64,000 nt of DNA from Chloroflexi bacterium TSY (GCA_019217005.1 JAHBNG010000038.1:1-64000); one strand, 5' to 3'; numbered from the stretch's first letter, positions 17,267 through 27,223 are shown. The notes: a model not told the origin generated them from the sequence alone. Numbers and translations are program-made.

Positions 17267-19120
17267 ATGATCAAATACCCTTATGGTCGACGCAGCTATT
17301 ACGAATTGATAACCGAAGAGTATCTCTATCTTGATCGTACTCATCACATTCGCTTTGTGGAGGAGTGGGGCAAAGAGCTGCTCTTTATGCGCCCGCGTCG
17401 CTTTGGCAAAAGCCTGTGGCTGTCGACGTTGATGAATTATTATGATGTCGCCAAAGAGGATTACTTTGACCGCCTCTTTGGGCATCTGGCTATTGGACAG
17501 GAGCCGACACCCTCGCACAATCAGTATTTAGTCATGAGATGGGATTTTTCGCGAGTACAGTCACATGGTTCTATTGAGCAAATTGAACGAGCATTGCATA
17601 ACCAACTGAATGTCCAAATACAGAATTTTCAGCGAACTTATGCCGGTTACTTAGAATATGCGGTTGACGTCTATCCTGATGATTCCTTGTCATCTTTTTA
17701 CTCACTCTTGAGTGTCATCCAGACATCGGGCCATAAGCTCTATCTCTTCATCGACGAATACGATAACTTTGCAAACGAAGTGATGATGGGAACGCATGGC
17801 GCCAATCAACAAAGGTACATCGAATTGGTTCAAGGTGAGGGCATGTTCAAGACCCTCTTCAAGAATATTAAGAGTGCAGGATCGAGCGATGGCCTAGATC
17901 GGGTCTTTATGACCGGAGTATCGCCGATTGTGATGAATGATGTGACCAGTGGTGCCAATATCTTTGAGGACATCACGTGGAATGCCAAGTTGAATGACCT
18001 CTGTGATTTCAGCGAAACAGAGGTGCGCCATCTAGTTGATCAGGTAATCGACCACTGCGACTTGTCACACGCACGAGCAGAGGAAGCATTAGAGCAGATG
18101 CGTAACTTCTACAACGGCTCGCGCTTCGTGACGCGCGTACCTGGCAAAGAGCTGCACGATGTGCCCAAAGTATATAATCCAACGCTGACCTTCTATTTTC
18201 TCAAGGAGTTACAGGCGAGCTGTCTGTACCCAAAAGAAATGTTGGATGGTAATCTGGAACCAGATGGGAACAAGCTATTTTATGTCTCCAGCCATCCTGA
18301 AGGAAAGCAATTGCTGTTGGATGCCGTCGAGGGGCAAACAACGGTCAGCTTATCTGAATTGCGCAGACGGTTTGGCGTAAAGGAGATGCTTAAACCAGAC
18401 AAGCAGGCAGAGCGTCTAGCAATTCTACTCTATTATTTGGGCGTATTGACAGTTGGTGGAAAAACGGACAAGGGTGATATTGTCATGGAGATTCCCAACC
18501 TGGTCATACGCAGACTCTATGCCGAACGCATTTTGGACGTTATGGTAACTGAGGATACAGCGAAATTGACTGCAGGAAGATCGGCGGCACAACGTCTTTT
18601 CGCACAAGGTGAGATCCAGCCACTCTGTACGTTTGTTGAACAGGAACTGTTGCCAGTTTACGATAACAGAGATTACCGAGATTTCAACGAATTGACGTTG
18701 AAGACACTTTTTATTTCGCTGCTGCACTATAATTATCTTTACGTAATGGATTCCGAACCTGCTATCCGGCGACGCTACGGCGATCTCATTATGATGATCC
18801 GACCAGGAATGCGCCATTTTGCGGTCTTTGATCTGCTGATGGAATTCCAGCACCTAAAACTGAATGAGTTGACCATCGAACAAGACGGCAAGAAGCGACC
18901 ACTCTCAGGACAGGAAGTTGGACAGATGGAGCGCAAGCAATTGCTGGATTTGGCCCCAGTACAGGAAAAACTTGCGCAGGCCAAGTGTCAGTTACGTGAC
19001 TATCAGCAGGCACTTCAGGAGAAGTATGGCGCTGATTTGAAGCTGCGAACCTATGCGATTGTGAGCGTCGGGCTGGACAAGATTGTTTGGGAAGAAATAT
19101 CAATATCTACTGAAAATTAA
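17267..19120 (+). CDS. AAA-ATPase-like protein with C-terminal PD-(D/E)XK domain
   Basis: A ~617-residue protein of the AAA-ATPase_like (PF09820-type) + PDDEXK_9 family. The P-loop is RPRRFGKSLWLSTL, Walker B is LYLFIDEYDNFANE, and the sensor region is FMTGVSPIVMNDV. The C-terminal nuclease-like domain has RRRYGDLIMMIRP and DLLMEFQHLKL; the usual E-x-K of the fold appears as E-F-Q, so nuclease activity may be lost. Family function is unknown; the genes are abundant in genomes with many repeats. A TTG at 17243 would add eight residues; ATG 17267 gives the usual IKYPYGRRSYYELI start. A C-terminal fragment of a relative lies at 36918-37238. Confidence 0.85.
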   Translation: MIKYPYGRRSYYELITEEYLYLDRTHHIRFVEEWGKELLFMRPRRFGKSLWLSTLMNYYDVAKEDYFDRLFGHLAIGQEPTPSHNQYLVMRWDFSRVQSHGSIEQIERALHNQLNVQIQNFQRTYAGYLEYAVDVYPDDSLSSFYSLLSVIQTSGHKLYLFIDEYDNFANEVMMGTHGANQQRYIELVQGEGMFKTLFKNIKSAGSSDGLDRVFMTGVSPIVMNDVTSGANIFEDITWNAKLNDLCDFSETEVRHLVDQVIDHCDLSHARAEEALEQMRNFYNGSRFVTRVPGKELHDVPKVYNPTLTFYFLKELQASCLYPKEMLDGNLEPDGNKLFYVSSHPEGKQLLLDAVEGQTTVSLSELRRRFGVKEMLKPDKQAERLAILLYYLGVLTVGGKTDKGDIVMEIPNLVIRRLYAERILDVMVTEDTAKLTAGRSAAQRLFAQGEIQPLCTFVEQELLPVYDNRDYRDFNELTLKTLFISLLHYNYLYVMDSEPAIRRRYGDLIMMIRPGMRHFAVFDLLMEFQHLKLNELTIEQDGKKRPLSGQEVGQMERKQLLDLAPVQEKLAQAKCQLRDYQQALQEKYGADLKLRTYAIVSVGLDKIVWEEISISTEN

Positions 19121-19172
19121 CCAGGGAGACGATTGTTAGGCCAGTCTACGTATGTGAATTGTATTAACATTC

Positions 19173-19353
19173 AAAAGTTTATCGATTCGTTAACACAGCT
19201 ACTACAACGGATTGAGATACAAACGGATTGCCTGGTTCGTTTACAAAACTGACTCCACTGATGCAAAAAGCATGGGAAACGACGCAGAAAATCCGCTCCT
19301 TTCTAAATCCGTTGTAGTATTTCGGGAACACCAACAAGAATCGATAAACTTTT
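19173..19353. repeat. Long imperfect inverted repeat, MITE-like
   Basis: AAAAGTTTATCGATTC at the left and GAATCGATAAACTTTT at the right are perfect complements, and CTACAACGGATT / AATCCGTTGTAG continues the pairing inside. The element is ~180 bp with no coding potential. No second copy is seen in this window. Confidence 0.6.
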
Positions 19354-19354
19354 A

Positions 19355-19405
19355 TAACATTTTTGCTCATATAAACAATGTTCCGTTGTACTGCTGCGGA
19401 GTATA
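19355..19405 (+). mobile_element. MITE-5, partial copy
   Basis: TAACATTTTT, AATGTT, and CTGCTGCGGAGTATA occur in the same order as in the 73-bp MITE-5 copies at 39918 and 41318. The outer TATACCTAGCAGCGCC end is missing. Confidence 0.55.
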
Positions 19406-19428
19406 AGATAGTGTGTCCTCAGGAGGTG

Positions 19429-20310
19429 CTATTGATCTTTCAAAGAATATGAGCCATACATTCGCGCATAGATATGGGTAAATTCTGCGCCCAGCAGCAA
19501 AATGTAAGCCGAAAAATAGGCCCAAAGCATTAAAATAACAACGGAGCCAGCGACACCATATAAGTCAGGAATACGGCTGCGACTGGCATAGAAACCAATG
19601 CCGCTCTGGCCGATTGCGAGGACAATCCCTGTCAGAAAGGCGCCCAGCCTGATATCGCGCCAGACAATGGTCGTATCAGGTAGAAACTTAAAAATCGCCA
19701 GACAAAAGAATACGAGAATGATAGGCAATGCAGTCAGGTTTATCAGCAGAAGAAGATCAGCGAGGCCCGGCATAGCTGAATTGACCAGATCTGCAAAATA
19801 ACCAGCAAACACGTTGACGACGAGCGATATCAACAGTGAAAAAATAACGGCTAGCGCCAGGATAAAGCCCATGATGTACTTCCGTAAGCGAATCGTGACC
19901 CAGCGGATGACCCCATCTCGGATGCGAACCGATGGGATGGGGATGTCCCAGATCACGTTCAACGCAATCACCAGCTGTCGAAAGACGTTAGAGGCCGAAT
20001 AGAACATTATACCAAGCGCAATAAGGGATATCACAACATTGCTGGTTCTACGTAATGAATTCTCCTCTACGATTTCCGCCACAATGGATGCGACAGCCGT
20101 TCCGACCAAGCGATCCAAAGTCGAAACAATATGCTGGGTCGCGGCATCGGTCTCGAAGGCACGCCCGGCCACAGCGATTGCAAAGAGCAGGATCGGTGCC
20201 AAAGAGATGATTGTATGATAGGCAATCGCCGCTGCGTAAGAGGCTGAATTATGACGGCCAAAGTTCTTGCCAGTCTCTGAAATCAGTTGGAAGATATCAC
20301 GAATGTGCAA
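19429..20310 (-). CDS. YihY/virulence factor BrkB family membrane protein
   Basis: A 293-residue inner-membrane protein with six predicted helices. The N-terminal ASYAAAIAYHTIISLAPILLF and central SNVFRQLVIALNVIWDIP are typical of YihY/BrkB (formerly mis-named ribonuclease BN), and the C-terminus has DLYGVAGSVVILMLWAYFSAYILLLGAEF with the family's conserved Trp-x-Tyr and GAE. Transport or envelope roles have been proposed; no substrate is known. It is followed upstream on the same strand by a HerA-like ATPase and an AI-2E family protein. Intact. Confidence 0.9.
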   Translation of the reverse strand: MHIRDIFQLISETGKNFGRHNSASYAAAIAYHTIISLAPILLFAIAVAGRAFETDAATQHIVSTLDRLVGTAVASIVAEIVEENSLRRTSNVVISLIALGIMFYSASNVFRQLVIALNVIWDIPIPSVRIRDGVIRWVTIRLRKYIMGFILALAVIFSLLISLVVNVFAGYFADLVNSAMPGLADLLLLINLTALPIILVFFCLAIFKFLPDTTIVWRDIRLGAFLTGIVLAIGQSGIGFYASRSRIPDLYGVAGSVVILMLWAYFSAYILLLGAEFTHIYARMYGSYSLKDQ

Positions 20311-20399
20311 ATCGCCTGATTCCTCTGTGTTGTGCTCATCAGACGAAAGTGTGCAAAACAGTTATCTTTCTGGCTCTATTTGACCGAATTGCACGCTTT

Positions 20400-21983
20400 T
20401 CATAGATGAGCCTCTATGTTGTTGTTTTCGGCCCATGTTGTCGCAACATCACTGCCGCCTTCCACCGACATGCGTCCTTCAAAATGGGTAAAGGTCGGGT
20501 TTGCCACGATACGCCCGGCCAATAACGACTCGCCCTGGCTAAAATTCAACGCTTGCTGTAAGAGGCTGTTTGGTACATGCGAAACCAATGCAGCCAGATG
20601 ATTCAAATCGGTGGCCGAGTTCATACGCATGAGGACTAGATTGTCACATTGGGAGAGGACATTGTCGTGGATCTTGCTTGGACGCTGGCTGGCGACAAGC
20701 ATATAGAGACCAAACTTGCGCCCCTCGCCAGCAATGCGAATGGCATGTTCGGTAGAGATGGCGTCTAGTTCATCGACGGGTTCGTCGGCGCAGATGTTGT
20801 GGGCTTCGTCGATGACGAGCAGTACAGGGGCACGCTGGTTGCGATTGCGCCAGAAATGACCGAACATCGCGTTCGCAACCACTGATTTCTCTTGGAATGA
20901 CCCCAACATGCCGATATCCAATACCAAGCAGCGCCAATCGTCGCTGCGCAGTCCAATCTGACGTGCTTCGGCCGTATAGTCATGCGCTACAGCATTGCGC
21001 ACGTCGGCCAGTGTATAATCGTGGGCCAGTTGATCCACAATCTTCCAGAAGGTGTTGAATTCCTGGCGATCGATCAATGGATCTAACTGCAAGACAGTGG
21101 CCTGTTCTTGGGGTTCTAAGTCGGCAAAGCGTACACGCAAGGTCTGTTCTGGGCTGTCAGTTAAGCCTTTTGGGCGCAGAATCTTGACGCCGTCAGTGGC
21201 TGTGCGATAGCGTTTCGCGAGCCGCTCATATTCCTCAGCAGCAAGTGGCTCTCTGCGAAAGTGATTGAGTTGGTCCGGCGAAATCATCTGATCCAGGTTG
21301 ACAAAATCCGAATTCGGATCCAGAATGACAATTCGCAAATTGGTGTTCAGCAGCAGCTGTTCCAGAATGATGCCCAGCGCAAAGGTCTTGCCCGACCCCG
21401 ATTGACCGCAGAGAAAAGTGTGCCGATTAAATCCACTGGCCCGTAGATAAGTCGGCGCGTAACCATCTACAAAGAGCGCAGATCCAACGGGCAAACTCGC
21501 ACTGCTGCCTGGAAGCGCCAGATATCGACTGACAACGACGGGATCTGCCAAAGCAATCTCTGCATTTTGGAATATGTCTGTATTGTTGGTCGAGACAATG
21601 TCATTGCCCGCCAGCTTGCCCAGTAGCACGCCAGTCCCTTCTAACGCACGGATGCGAATGCGGTTCTTGAAATGGGTCGCCTCCACCCCTTCTGGCAACA
21701 TGGACTTCTGTTCCAGGTTCAAATCTAGACCAACTTCAGGGCCTTCCCTGGTGAGGGTCTCCTTTTTGATGATCTGGCCCAGATAAATGGTATCGTCCCC
21801 AGCATGTAGCGTGACATAACAACCCACGGGGATCCGCAAGGTCATCCGAGCCTGATACCCAAAGGTGCGACCGTCTGTGGAGAATGCTTCTTGCGGGAAT
21901 GCCTCGTTGACACGTTCCATAAGCTGTCGCTGCAACTGCTGAATCGTGTGGGTGCCAATATGTTGATGTGATGAATCATTCAT
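20400..21983 (-). CDS. HerA/DUF87-like ATP-binding protein
   Basis: A 527-residue P-loop ATPase of the HerA-FtsK group. An N-terminal HAS-barrel-like beta region (about 20-150) precedes the ATPase domain with Walker A CGQSGSGKTFALGIILEQLL, Walker B APVLLVIDEAHNI, and the HerA-type arginine/sensor segment LYMLVASQRPSKIHDNVLSQC. HerA hexamers translocate DNA, often with the NurA nuclease in end resection or in defence islands; no nurA gene is next to it here. The start at 21983 is preceded by GAAGGAAGAGCGTAACA. It is 42 bp downstream of the AI-2E family gene. Intact. Confidence 0.88.
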   Translation of the reverse strand: MNDSSHQHIGTHTIQQLQRQLMERVNEAFPQEAFSTDGRTFGYQARMTLRIPVGCYVTLHAGDDTIYLGQIIKKETLTREGPEVGLDLNLEQKSMLPEGVEATHFKNRIRIRALEGTGVLLGKLAGNDIVSTNNTDIFQNAEIALADPVVVSRYLALPGSSASLPVGSALFVDGYAPTYLRASGFNRHTFLCGQSGSGKTFALGIILEQLLLNTNLRIVILDPNSDFVNLDQMISPDQLNHFRREPLAAEEYERLAKRYRTATDGVKILRPKGLTDSPEQTLRVRFADLEPQEQATVLQLDPLIDRQEFNTFWKIVDQLAHDYTLADVRNAVAHDYTAEARQIGLRSDDWRCLVLDIGMLGSFQEKSVVANAMFGHFWRNRNQRAPVLLVIDEAHNICADEPVDELDAISTEHAIRIAGEGRKFGLYMLVASQRPSKIHDNVLSQCDNLVLMRMNSATDLNHLAALVSHVPNSLLQQALNFSQGESLLAGRIVANPTFTHFEGRMSVEGGSDVATTWAENNNIEAHL

Positions 21984-22025
21984 TGTTACGCTCTTCCTTC
22001 ATCCAGATAGATATTCTTGTTTCAT

Positions 22026-23132
22026 TTAGCTCGCCTCCATCTCCACGCCATGTACATACCCATCGCCCGATAGAAGAACGGCAATGGGTCGAGTCGCGTC
22101 AAAGTGGCTACAAATGATCATGACAATCACGGTTAATGGCACGCTTAAAAACATACCCGTAACGCCCCAGATCGCACCAAAAATCGCCAACGATGCCAGC
22201 ACGACAAATGGGCTGATATTCAGGCTTCGGCCCATCATTTTAGGTTCCACAAAATAGCCGATGACCATCTGCACCAAAAAGAGCAGCACCAGAAGTGCAG
22301 CAACTGTCCCCAAGTGGCCAAATTGTAAAATCGCCATGATGACGGGAAAGGCCACGGCGATAATCGAACCAAAGTTGGGAATAAAGTTGAGGATGAAGAA
22401 GAGTATCGCCCAGACCATTGCATGGTTGAGTCCAAATAGAAGCATGATGACAAGAGAAACAGCGGCAGTTATCAGGCTAACCAAGGCTTTAATGGAAATA
22501 TAGGTCTGCGTCTGCTCTTTGATCGAAAAAAGGATCTCTTCCGCTTCACTGCGTTGACCGGTATCGGGGAACATGTTTCGGATTTTGGTGCCAAAGACGG
22601 TTTGTTCAGTAAAAAGAAAGAGGACATAAATCGCAATCAGCACACCTTGCGTCATTATATTGGTCAAGCTCGTGGCAAGGGTGCTGATCGTGTTTGTAAA
22701 GAGCCCTGTTGCCTCCTGCACACTATCAGTGATACCAGAAGACATATCGGCTGAGTATTGCTCCGGCAGCAACGACCAGACGCCTTCGGGGATACTTTGC
22801 GCCAAGGTTCTGATATTCTGGGTGTATGTTGGCAACTCTTGAAATAGTGCCGTAAAGTTGACAACAAAGACTGTAGCAACCCAGATTGCGAGTAAAAACG
22901 TGAGCAAAATTGCGCTGATCATCGCCAGAGCTCTTGGCATCTGCCAACCACCGATGGTGCGGCGTTGGATCATATCAGTTACCCCATTGAGGGCAAACCA
23001 AATAGCAACCGCAATAATGATCGGTATCAGCACGCTGCTGCCCGCGGACATGACTAATACGGTAAAGACGCCGACCACAGCAAAGATGATGAGCGACAAC
23101 ATGCCAGAATAGTTTGAAAACCAGCGTTCCAT
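22026..23132 (-). CDS. AI-2E family transporter (PerM/YdiK type)
   Basis: A 368-residue membrane protein with about eight helices. The family blocks are present: two N-terminal helices (MLSLIIFAVVGVFTVLVMSAG), a long soluble middle with QELPTYTQNIRTL, then GLNHAMVWAILFFILNFIPNFGSIIA and the late VEPKMMGRSLNISPFVVLASL. Members export autoinducer-2 or work as Na+/H+ antiporters; the substrate here is unknown. ATG 23132 was chosen because GGAGGCTAT precedes it; an open frame continues 32 codons further upstream, but that stretch runs to a palindromic repeat and has no ribosome-binding site. Confidence 0.88.
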   Translation of the reverse strand: MERWFSNYSGMLSLIIFAVVGVFTVLVMSAGSSVLIPIIIAVAIWFALNGVTDMIQRRTIGGWQMPRALAMISAILLTFLLAIWVATVFVVNFTALFQELPTYTQNIRTLAQSIPEGVWSLLPEQYSADMSSGITDSVQEATGLFTNTISTLATSLTNIMTQGVLIAIYVLFLFTEQTVFGTKIRNMFPDTGQRSEAEEILFSIKEQTQTYISIKALVSLITAAVSLVIMLLFGLNHAMVWAILFFILNFIPNFGSIIAVAFPVIMAILQFGHLGTVAALLVLLFLVQMVIGYFVEPKMMGRSLNISPFVVLASLAIFGAIWGVTGMFLSVPLTVIVMIICSHFDATRPIAVLLSGDGYVHGVEMEAS

Positions 23133-23208
23133 ATAGCCTCCGGTTGTATTGATCAGTTTGTTGAAAACAGCAGAGTCGTCCATTCTAAACTGGCTCATGG
23201 GTAACAGA

Positions 23209-23282
23209 ACAGTATAAGGATTGAACATCTCTGCCGACGATTGAACATTCTCTCAGAGAGCCTCTTTGAATCCTTATACTGT
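23209..23282. repeat. 74-bp palindromic element
   Basis: Perfect 14-bp inverted ends ACAGTATAAGGATT and AATCCTTATACTGT; the interior repeats TTGAACAT-type words. It separates the AI-2E gene from the fragment of an ABC exporter, and its right end cuts into that fragment. Probably a small mobile palindrome. Confidence 0.6.
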
Positions 23283-23288
23283 CTGACT

Positions 23289-23403
23289 CATAATAATAAA
23301 ACCTCTGCGGAGTCATCAGTTCATCGTGGGATGCTTGCTCAATAATTTTACCATCTCGCAGTACCAGGATGCGATTTGCATTGCAGATGGTACGAACAGC
23401 CAG
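23289..23403 (-). pseudogene. Fragment of an ABC exporter ATPase C-terminus
   Basis: Translates on the minus strand as LAVRTICNANRILVL followed by RDGKIIEQASHDELMTPQRF, the end of an ABC exporter nucleotide-binding domain after the H-loop. Nothing else of the gene remains: upstream lies repeat DNA and MITE-1, downstream the 74-bp palindrome. It is a leftover of a deleted transporter. Confidence 0.65.
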
Positions 23404-23506
23404 TCCTTGGATTAGGGGATCCAGGATTCCTCACCTGGACATCGACGCCAGGGATAAAAGCCCACCACCATGAATAAATTGTTCGACCTCTCCGCCGCGA
23501 AACCCT

Positions 23507-23644
23507 TTTTGACTAAAAAAAGCTTTCAGCGAATCAGCCGTCAGCTAGGTCGAAGCGACCACTTCGTGTTTGGTTACAGATGCGTAGCATCCACAGCCAG
23601 AATTGGGCCATATTTCGGGGTCGATTTTTATACTTTCCTATACT
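23507..23644 (+). repeat. Repeat ending TTTTTATACTTTCCTATACT, copy 1
   Basis: Words AGC..TCAGC..ATCAGCCGTCAGCT, ATTGGGCC and GATTTTTATACTTTCCTATA are shared in the same order with 41099-41176. MITE-1 copy 2 is inserted exactly after the final ATACT; the other copy has no insertion at that point. Confidence 0.5.
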
Positions 23645-23859
23645 CAGTAGATCCAAATTTGGCGTTTTTGGCTATTTTCAGTCGAGATTGCAGGGATTTT
23701 GGAGTCATTTATTCAGATTTCGGTTACAGAAAACAACCTATTTCATATCTGAAAATCGCCCAAATCTAACGCAAAAACTAGATATCGACCGGCAAATTTG
23801 TATTTATGTCAACTGTTTAGCCAGAATTCTCTCTCAAAACCTGAAATTTGGATCTACTG
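23645..23859 (+). mobile_element. MITE-1 copy 2
   Basis: 215 bp with both 16-bp ends CAGTAGATCCAAATTT and its complement. Flanks are ATACT (left) and AGACT (right), a 5-bp duplication with one mismatch. Same orientation as copy 1. Confidence 0.9.
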
Positions 23860-23943
23860 AGACTATAAAAAACCGGAGTTGCCCTGATCCTCTGCAAATA
23901 GCTCAACAAAGCTGGATCAGGTGATGGATCATTGTGAGCTTTG

Positions 23944-24077
23944 TATAGATGTTTAGATAATGTTTTTTCCACGCAAAACAGTGGCTTGTCAGCATTTCAG
24001 CCGGTCAGCCAGAGTGCTGACTAGCTGACCGGCTGAAATGCCATCGATGACAGGAAACTCTTTTCCTGAAAGGGTAT
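23944..24077 (+). mobile_element. MITE-6 copy 1
   Basis: About 133 bp, nearly identical to 28586-28718. The centre is a perfect 17-bp inverted repeat CATTTCAGCCGGTCAGC / GCTGACCGGCTGAAATG; the outer ends are TATAGATG and a GGxTATA, suggesting insertion at TA. No coding capacity. Confidence 0.75.
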
Positions 24078-24286
24078 ATAAGAACAGAATTTTACCACTT
24101 TGGGTATAATGGGAGGGCATGGACCGTAATCTGCGCAACTTTTCAGATATTTGGCTTACACTCATGGTTGCGTTGCTTGCAAGTGATTGGTTCGTTTTGA
24201 TCGAACTCAAAGGATCATACAAAATCAATGCCCATTTAAGCAGATGTTTAAACAAATGAAATTCAACTGTCATGAGGGAAACCACA

Positions 24287-24907
24287 ATGAGCAAATTTAT
24301 GTCATACGATCCCTGGCGTAATGTCACAACCCGGAACGGAATTCAAGGGGACTTGGTCATCTCTGCGCTACAGAAGTCGATACGCCGAGGGCTCGTGGAA
24401 GAGGCTGTCACCTTTGCCTATGAGATGTACATCACCAGCGAACAGTTTGAAGACAAGCTGTGGCGCAGGCTCCAGGCTATCTCGGTGGAAGATGTAGGTT
24501 TTGGTGACCTGAGCGCACCTGTCTTGATCAATTCGCTCAATCAGATGCGGCACAACTTCCCCTATACTGATGGCGACCGACCCATCTTCTTTGTTCACGC
24601 CATTCGGTACTTGGCCGCGGCCCAAAAAGATCGCACCAGCGACAATTTGAAGAACATTGTGAAAACCGAGTTTGCCTACGGGTGCCAGCCAGAGATCCCT
24701 GATTTTGCACTAGATATGCATACCGAACGAGGGCGCGCGATGGGGCGAGATTTCAAACATTTTCTGGCGGAAGGTAGTCGAGTGGAGAATGAACTGTCGG
24801 TAGACGAAAACTATAAAGCACGGCTACTGGCTTTGCTGGATAAGATCGAGCAGGAAGAGCCGCAAATGGTCGAGAATGCTTTTGTCTATAATGCATGGCA
24901 AGCATAA
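24287..24907 (+). CDS. Protein resembling the RarA/MgsA C-terminal domain
   Basis: A 206-residue protein without a P-loop. DLVISALQKSIRRGLVEEAVTFA and LWRRLQAISVEDVGFGD match the C-terminal helical (MgsA_C) domain of the replication-associated recombination ATPase RarA, where it mediates tetramerisation, and FFVHAIRYLAAAQKD matches the following helix. It stands alone, with no AAA+ domain next to it. It may modulate RarA or bind DNA ends; that is inference. Start ATG 24287 is preceded by GAGGGAAACCACA. The upstream 200 bp contain MITE-6 and no gene. Confidence 0.6.
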   Translation: MSKFMSYDPWRNVTTRNGIQGDLVISALQKSIRRGLVEEAVTFAYEMYITSEQFEDKLWRRLQAISVEDVGFGDLSAPVLINSLNQMRHNFPYTDGDRPIFFVHAIRYLAAAQKDRTSDNLKNIVKTEFAYGCQPEIPDFALDMHTERGRAMGRDFKHFLAEGSRVENELSVDENYKARLLALLDKIEQEEPQMVENAFVYNAWQA

Positions 24908-24923
24908 GGCGATTTTTTCCAGG

Positions 24924-25001
24924 GAGTGAGTCTCAAAGTATGTAAATGCAGCGATTCTCTGACTGAGCAATGTTCATTTACACACTTTGTGGTACACACT
25001 C
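24924..25001. mobile_element. MITE-7 copy 1
   Basis: About 78 bp: GAGTGAGTCTCAAAGT at the left and ACACTTTGTGGTACACACTC at the right are imperfect complements. The interior TGCAGCGATTCTCTGACTGA is shared with the copy at 41418-41498. Confidence 0.6.
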
Positions 25002-25063
25002 TTTTTCCAGCGTTATGAAATGCAACGAAAACCCCAATAGACCACCTGATGAAAGGATTCTCC

Positions 25064-27223
25064 ATGCTCAATCAACCTCTCCCTCCCTTAGGTACTATTG
25101 AACTCTCTCCAACAACATCCGTCATTGCTGGAAGCTTCGGAACCTGGACATTAACCTATACAGTTGGCAGCCTTGGTATCGATTCGGGTGGACAGATCAA
25201 AGTTGCCAGACGTATGGTCTCTGACTGGGGTGTGCCCCAGTTTGATGATCCACAGGCCGAAGACTATTGCAGTGCCATCACAAATGGCGCGGCCAAGTTA
25301 CGCATAAGTTGGCCGCCACGAGGGTATGTGCGCCCCAAGTCGCCGTCAATTGTGATCGACGTCTACGATGGCTCACTCTCACCCGGTGATACGATCACAC
25401 TCACGTTGGGAGACACGTCACACGGCTCGCCCGGTTTGCGTGCCCAAACCTATATCGAGTCTCAATTTGAATTTTTCATTCTGGTTGATCCGACCAATGC
25501 CTGTGACCCCCGCCCCACTGAAGGACAAGTGAGCTTGGCGGTCATCGCGGACAAGATGGTCGATCTCGTCTGTCTTGTGCCTTCTCAGGCAGTTGTTGGT
25601 GAACCTGTCGAAATATTTGTTAAAGGTGAAGATATTTGGCGCAATCCAACACCTATCTCAGATGAGATCCAATTTGAATGGGTCGGCACTGGTGAGGTGG
25701 TGCTTCAAGGCAAGAAGCTGATTGGTCGGACAGAAGGTTGCGGATATCTACTTGCCAAGACAGGTGAATTCACCTGCCGGAGCAATTCGCTTGTTATTCA
25801 TCATACACTGCCCATTGCGCAGCGCTTTTGGGGTGATCTCCATGCTCAAACGGGGGCAACAGTTGGTGTTGGTTCAGAAGATGAATATTTTACCTTTGGT
25901 CGTGAATGGGGTCGGCTCGACTTTACAAGCCATCAGGGAAACGACTTTCAGATCACAGATGAATTTTGGCAACACCTCAACAACATAACAAAAAAGTATC
26001 ACGAAGATGGCAAATTCGTCGTTTTCCCTGGCTATGAGTGGTCGGCTAGCTCACCCACGGGTGGTGACCACAACGTCTTTTATCGTCGTGAAGGCCACCC
26101 GATCATGCGTTCGTCTCATTGGCTGGTACCAGACATTCCAGCCAACGAGCTTAGTCCCGTTCATCCCGCCGACGTTTTCTATGCAAAGATGAAGCAAACG
26201 GTTCCGCTGGATGAGGTCATTGTCTGTCAGCACGTGGGTGGTCGTTATGCCAACTTACTTGACTATTTTGACCAGGAATTAATCAGGCTGGTGGAAGTGG
26301 TTTCCGTCTGGGGTGTCTTCGAGTGGATGCTGTGGGACGCTTTCGGCAAGGAGTATATCGTGGGCGTAATGTGTAACAGCGATGGACATCATGGTCGCCC
26401 CGGTGCAGAAGGCGCCGGGATGCAAGAGTTTGGCATCAAAAACGGCCTCACCTGCGTACTGTCCGATGCCCTCACTCGCGACGCAATCTTTGCTGCATTG
26501 AAGAATCGTCGCTGTTATGGCACCACAGGCGCGCGAATTCTGCTCGACTTTGCAGCTGGCGATCACCCAATGGGTAGCGTCCTCACCAAAGGGACCGGTC
26601 CCATTGAACTCACGGCCCGCGTGACTGGTGCCGCTCCATTGGAATCACTCCAACTTTTTCAAGGCAAGGAGCTGATTCGCGAGGTACGTCCAAACGCATT
26701 TGAGAATCTAAGCAACTCGAATCGTATCCGTCTTAGCTGGCAAGGGAGCCGCGAGAGAGGACGCCAGCGTCGAGTGACGTGGGATGGCGAAGTTCGAATG
26801 AAAGGCTGCAAGGTCGAGTCAGTCGATCTCTTCTCATTTGACGTGATCGCAGATGGAATTGTCTCTCAGACGGAGCAATCTGTCGCCTTTCGCAGCAAGA
26901 CAACCGGCGATCGGGATGGACTTGAGTTGCTTCTAGACGATGCCAGCAGTGGCACAATCATCTTCGATTCCGCAGCCGGCCAGGCGAAGGTTGACCTGAT
27001 GGACTTAACGGATATCCATCCACGTCAAACATTTGACTTTGGTGGCGTTGACATGCGGGTAATTGTCGAGCGCTATCCAATGGAGGTATCGACGTTGACG
27101 TTGGAATTGTCGGAGATGGTGACAGCACCAGCGGGAAAGCTAACTCCCTATTTTGTAAAGGCCACTCAGATTGACGGGGAGATGGCGTGGGCGAGTCCAA
27201 TCTATATTGATGGGAGAAGCTAG
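25064..27223 (+). CDS. DUF3604/PHP-like metal-dependent protein
   Basis: A 719-residue protein. The N-terminal third is beta-rich and probably an accessory Ig-like region; the middle (about 255-500) holds the DUF3604/PHP fold: FWGDLHAQTG (PHP-type D-L-H), DFTSHQGND, VVFPGYEWS, GGDHNVFY, VICQHVGG and VMCNSDGHHGRPG, a set of His/Asp residues fit for two or three metals. PHP proteins hydrolyse phosphoesters; no substrate can be named. A second beta-sandwich follows. No signal peptide is visible, so it is probably cytoplasmic. ATG 25064 follows AAAGGATTCTCC. Possibly co-transcribed with the iron dehydrogenase 150 bp downstream. Confidence 0.8.
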   Translation: MLNQPLPPLGTIELSPTTSVIAGSFGTWTLTYTVGSLGIDSGGQIKVARRMVSDWGVPQFDDPQAEDYCSAITNGAAKLRISWPPRGYVRPKSPSIVIDVYDGSLSPGDTITLTLGDTSHGSPGLRAQTYIESQFEFFILVDPTNACDPRPTEGQVSLAVIADKMVDLVCLVPSQAVVGEPVEIFVKGEDIWRNPTPISDEIQFEWVGTGEVVLQGKKLIGRTEGCGYLLAKTGEFTCRSNSLVIHHTLPIAQRFWGDLHAQTGATVGVGSEDEYFTFGREWGRLDFTSHQGNDFQITDEFWQHLNNITKKYHEDGKFVVFPGYEWSASSPTGGDHNVFYRREGHPIMRSSHWLVPDIPANELSPVHPADVFYAKMKQTVPLDEVIVCQHVGGRYANLLDYFDQELIRLVEVVSVWGVFEWMLWDAFGKEYIVGVMCNSDGHHGRPGAEGAGMQEFGIKNGLTCVLSDALTRDAIFAALKNRRCYGTTGARILLDFAAGDHPMGSVLTKGTGPIELTARVTGAAPLESLQLFQGKELIREVRPNAFENLSNSNRIRLSWQGSRERGRQRRVTWDGEVRMKGCKVESVDLFSFDVIADGIVSQTEQSVAFRSKTTGDRDGLELLLDDASSGTIIFDSAAGQAKVDLMDLTDIHPRQTFDFGGVDMRVIVERYPMEVSTLTLELSEMVTAPAGKLTPYFVKATQIDGEMAWASPIYIDGRS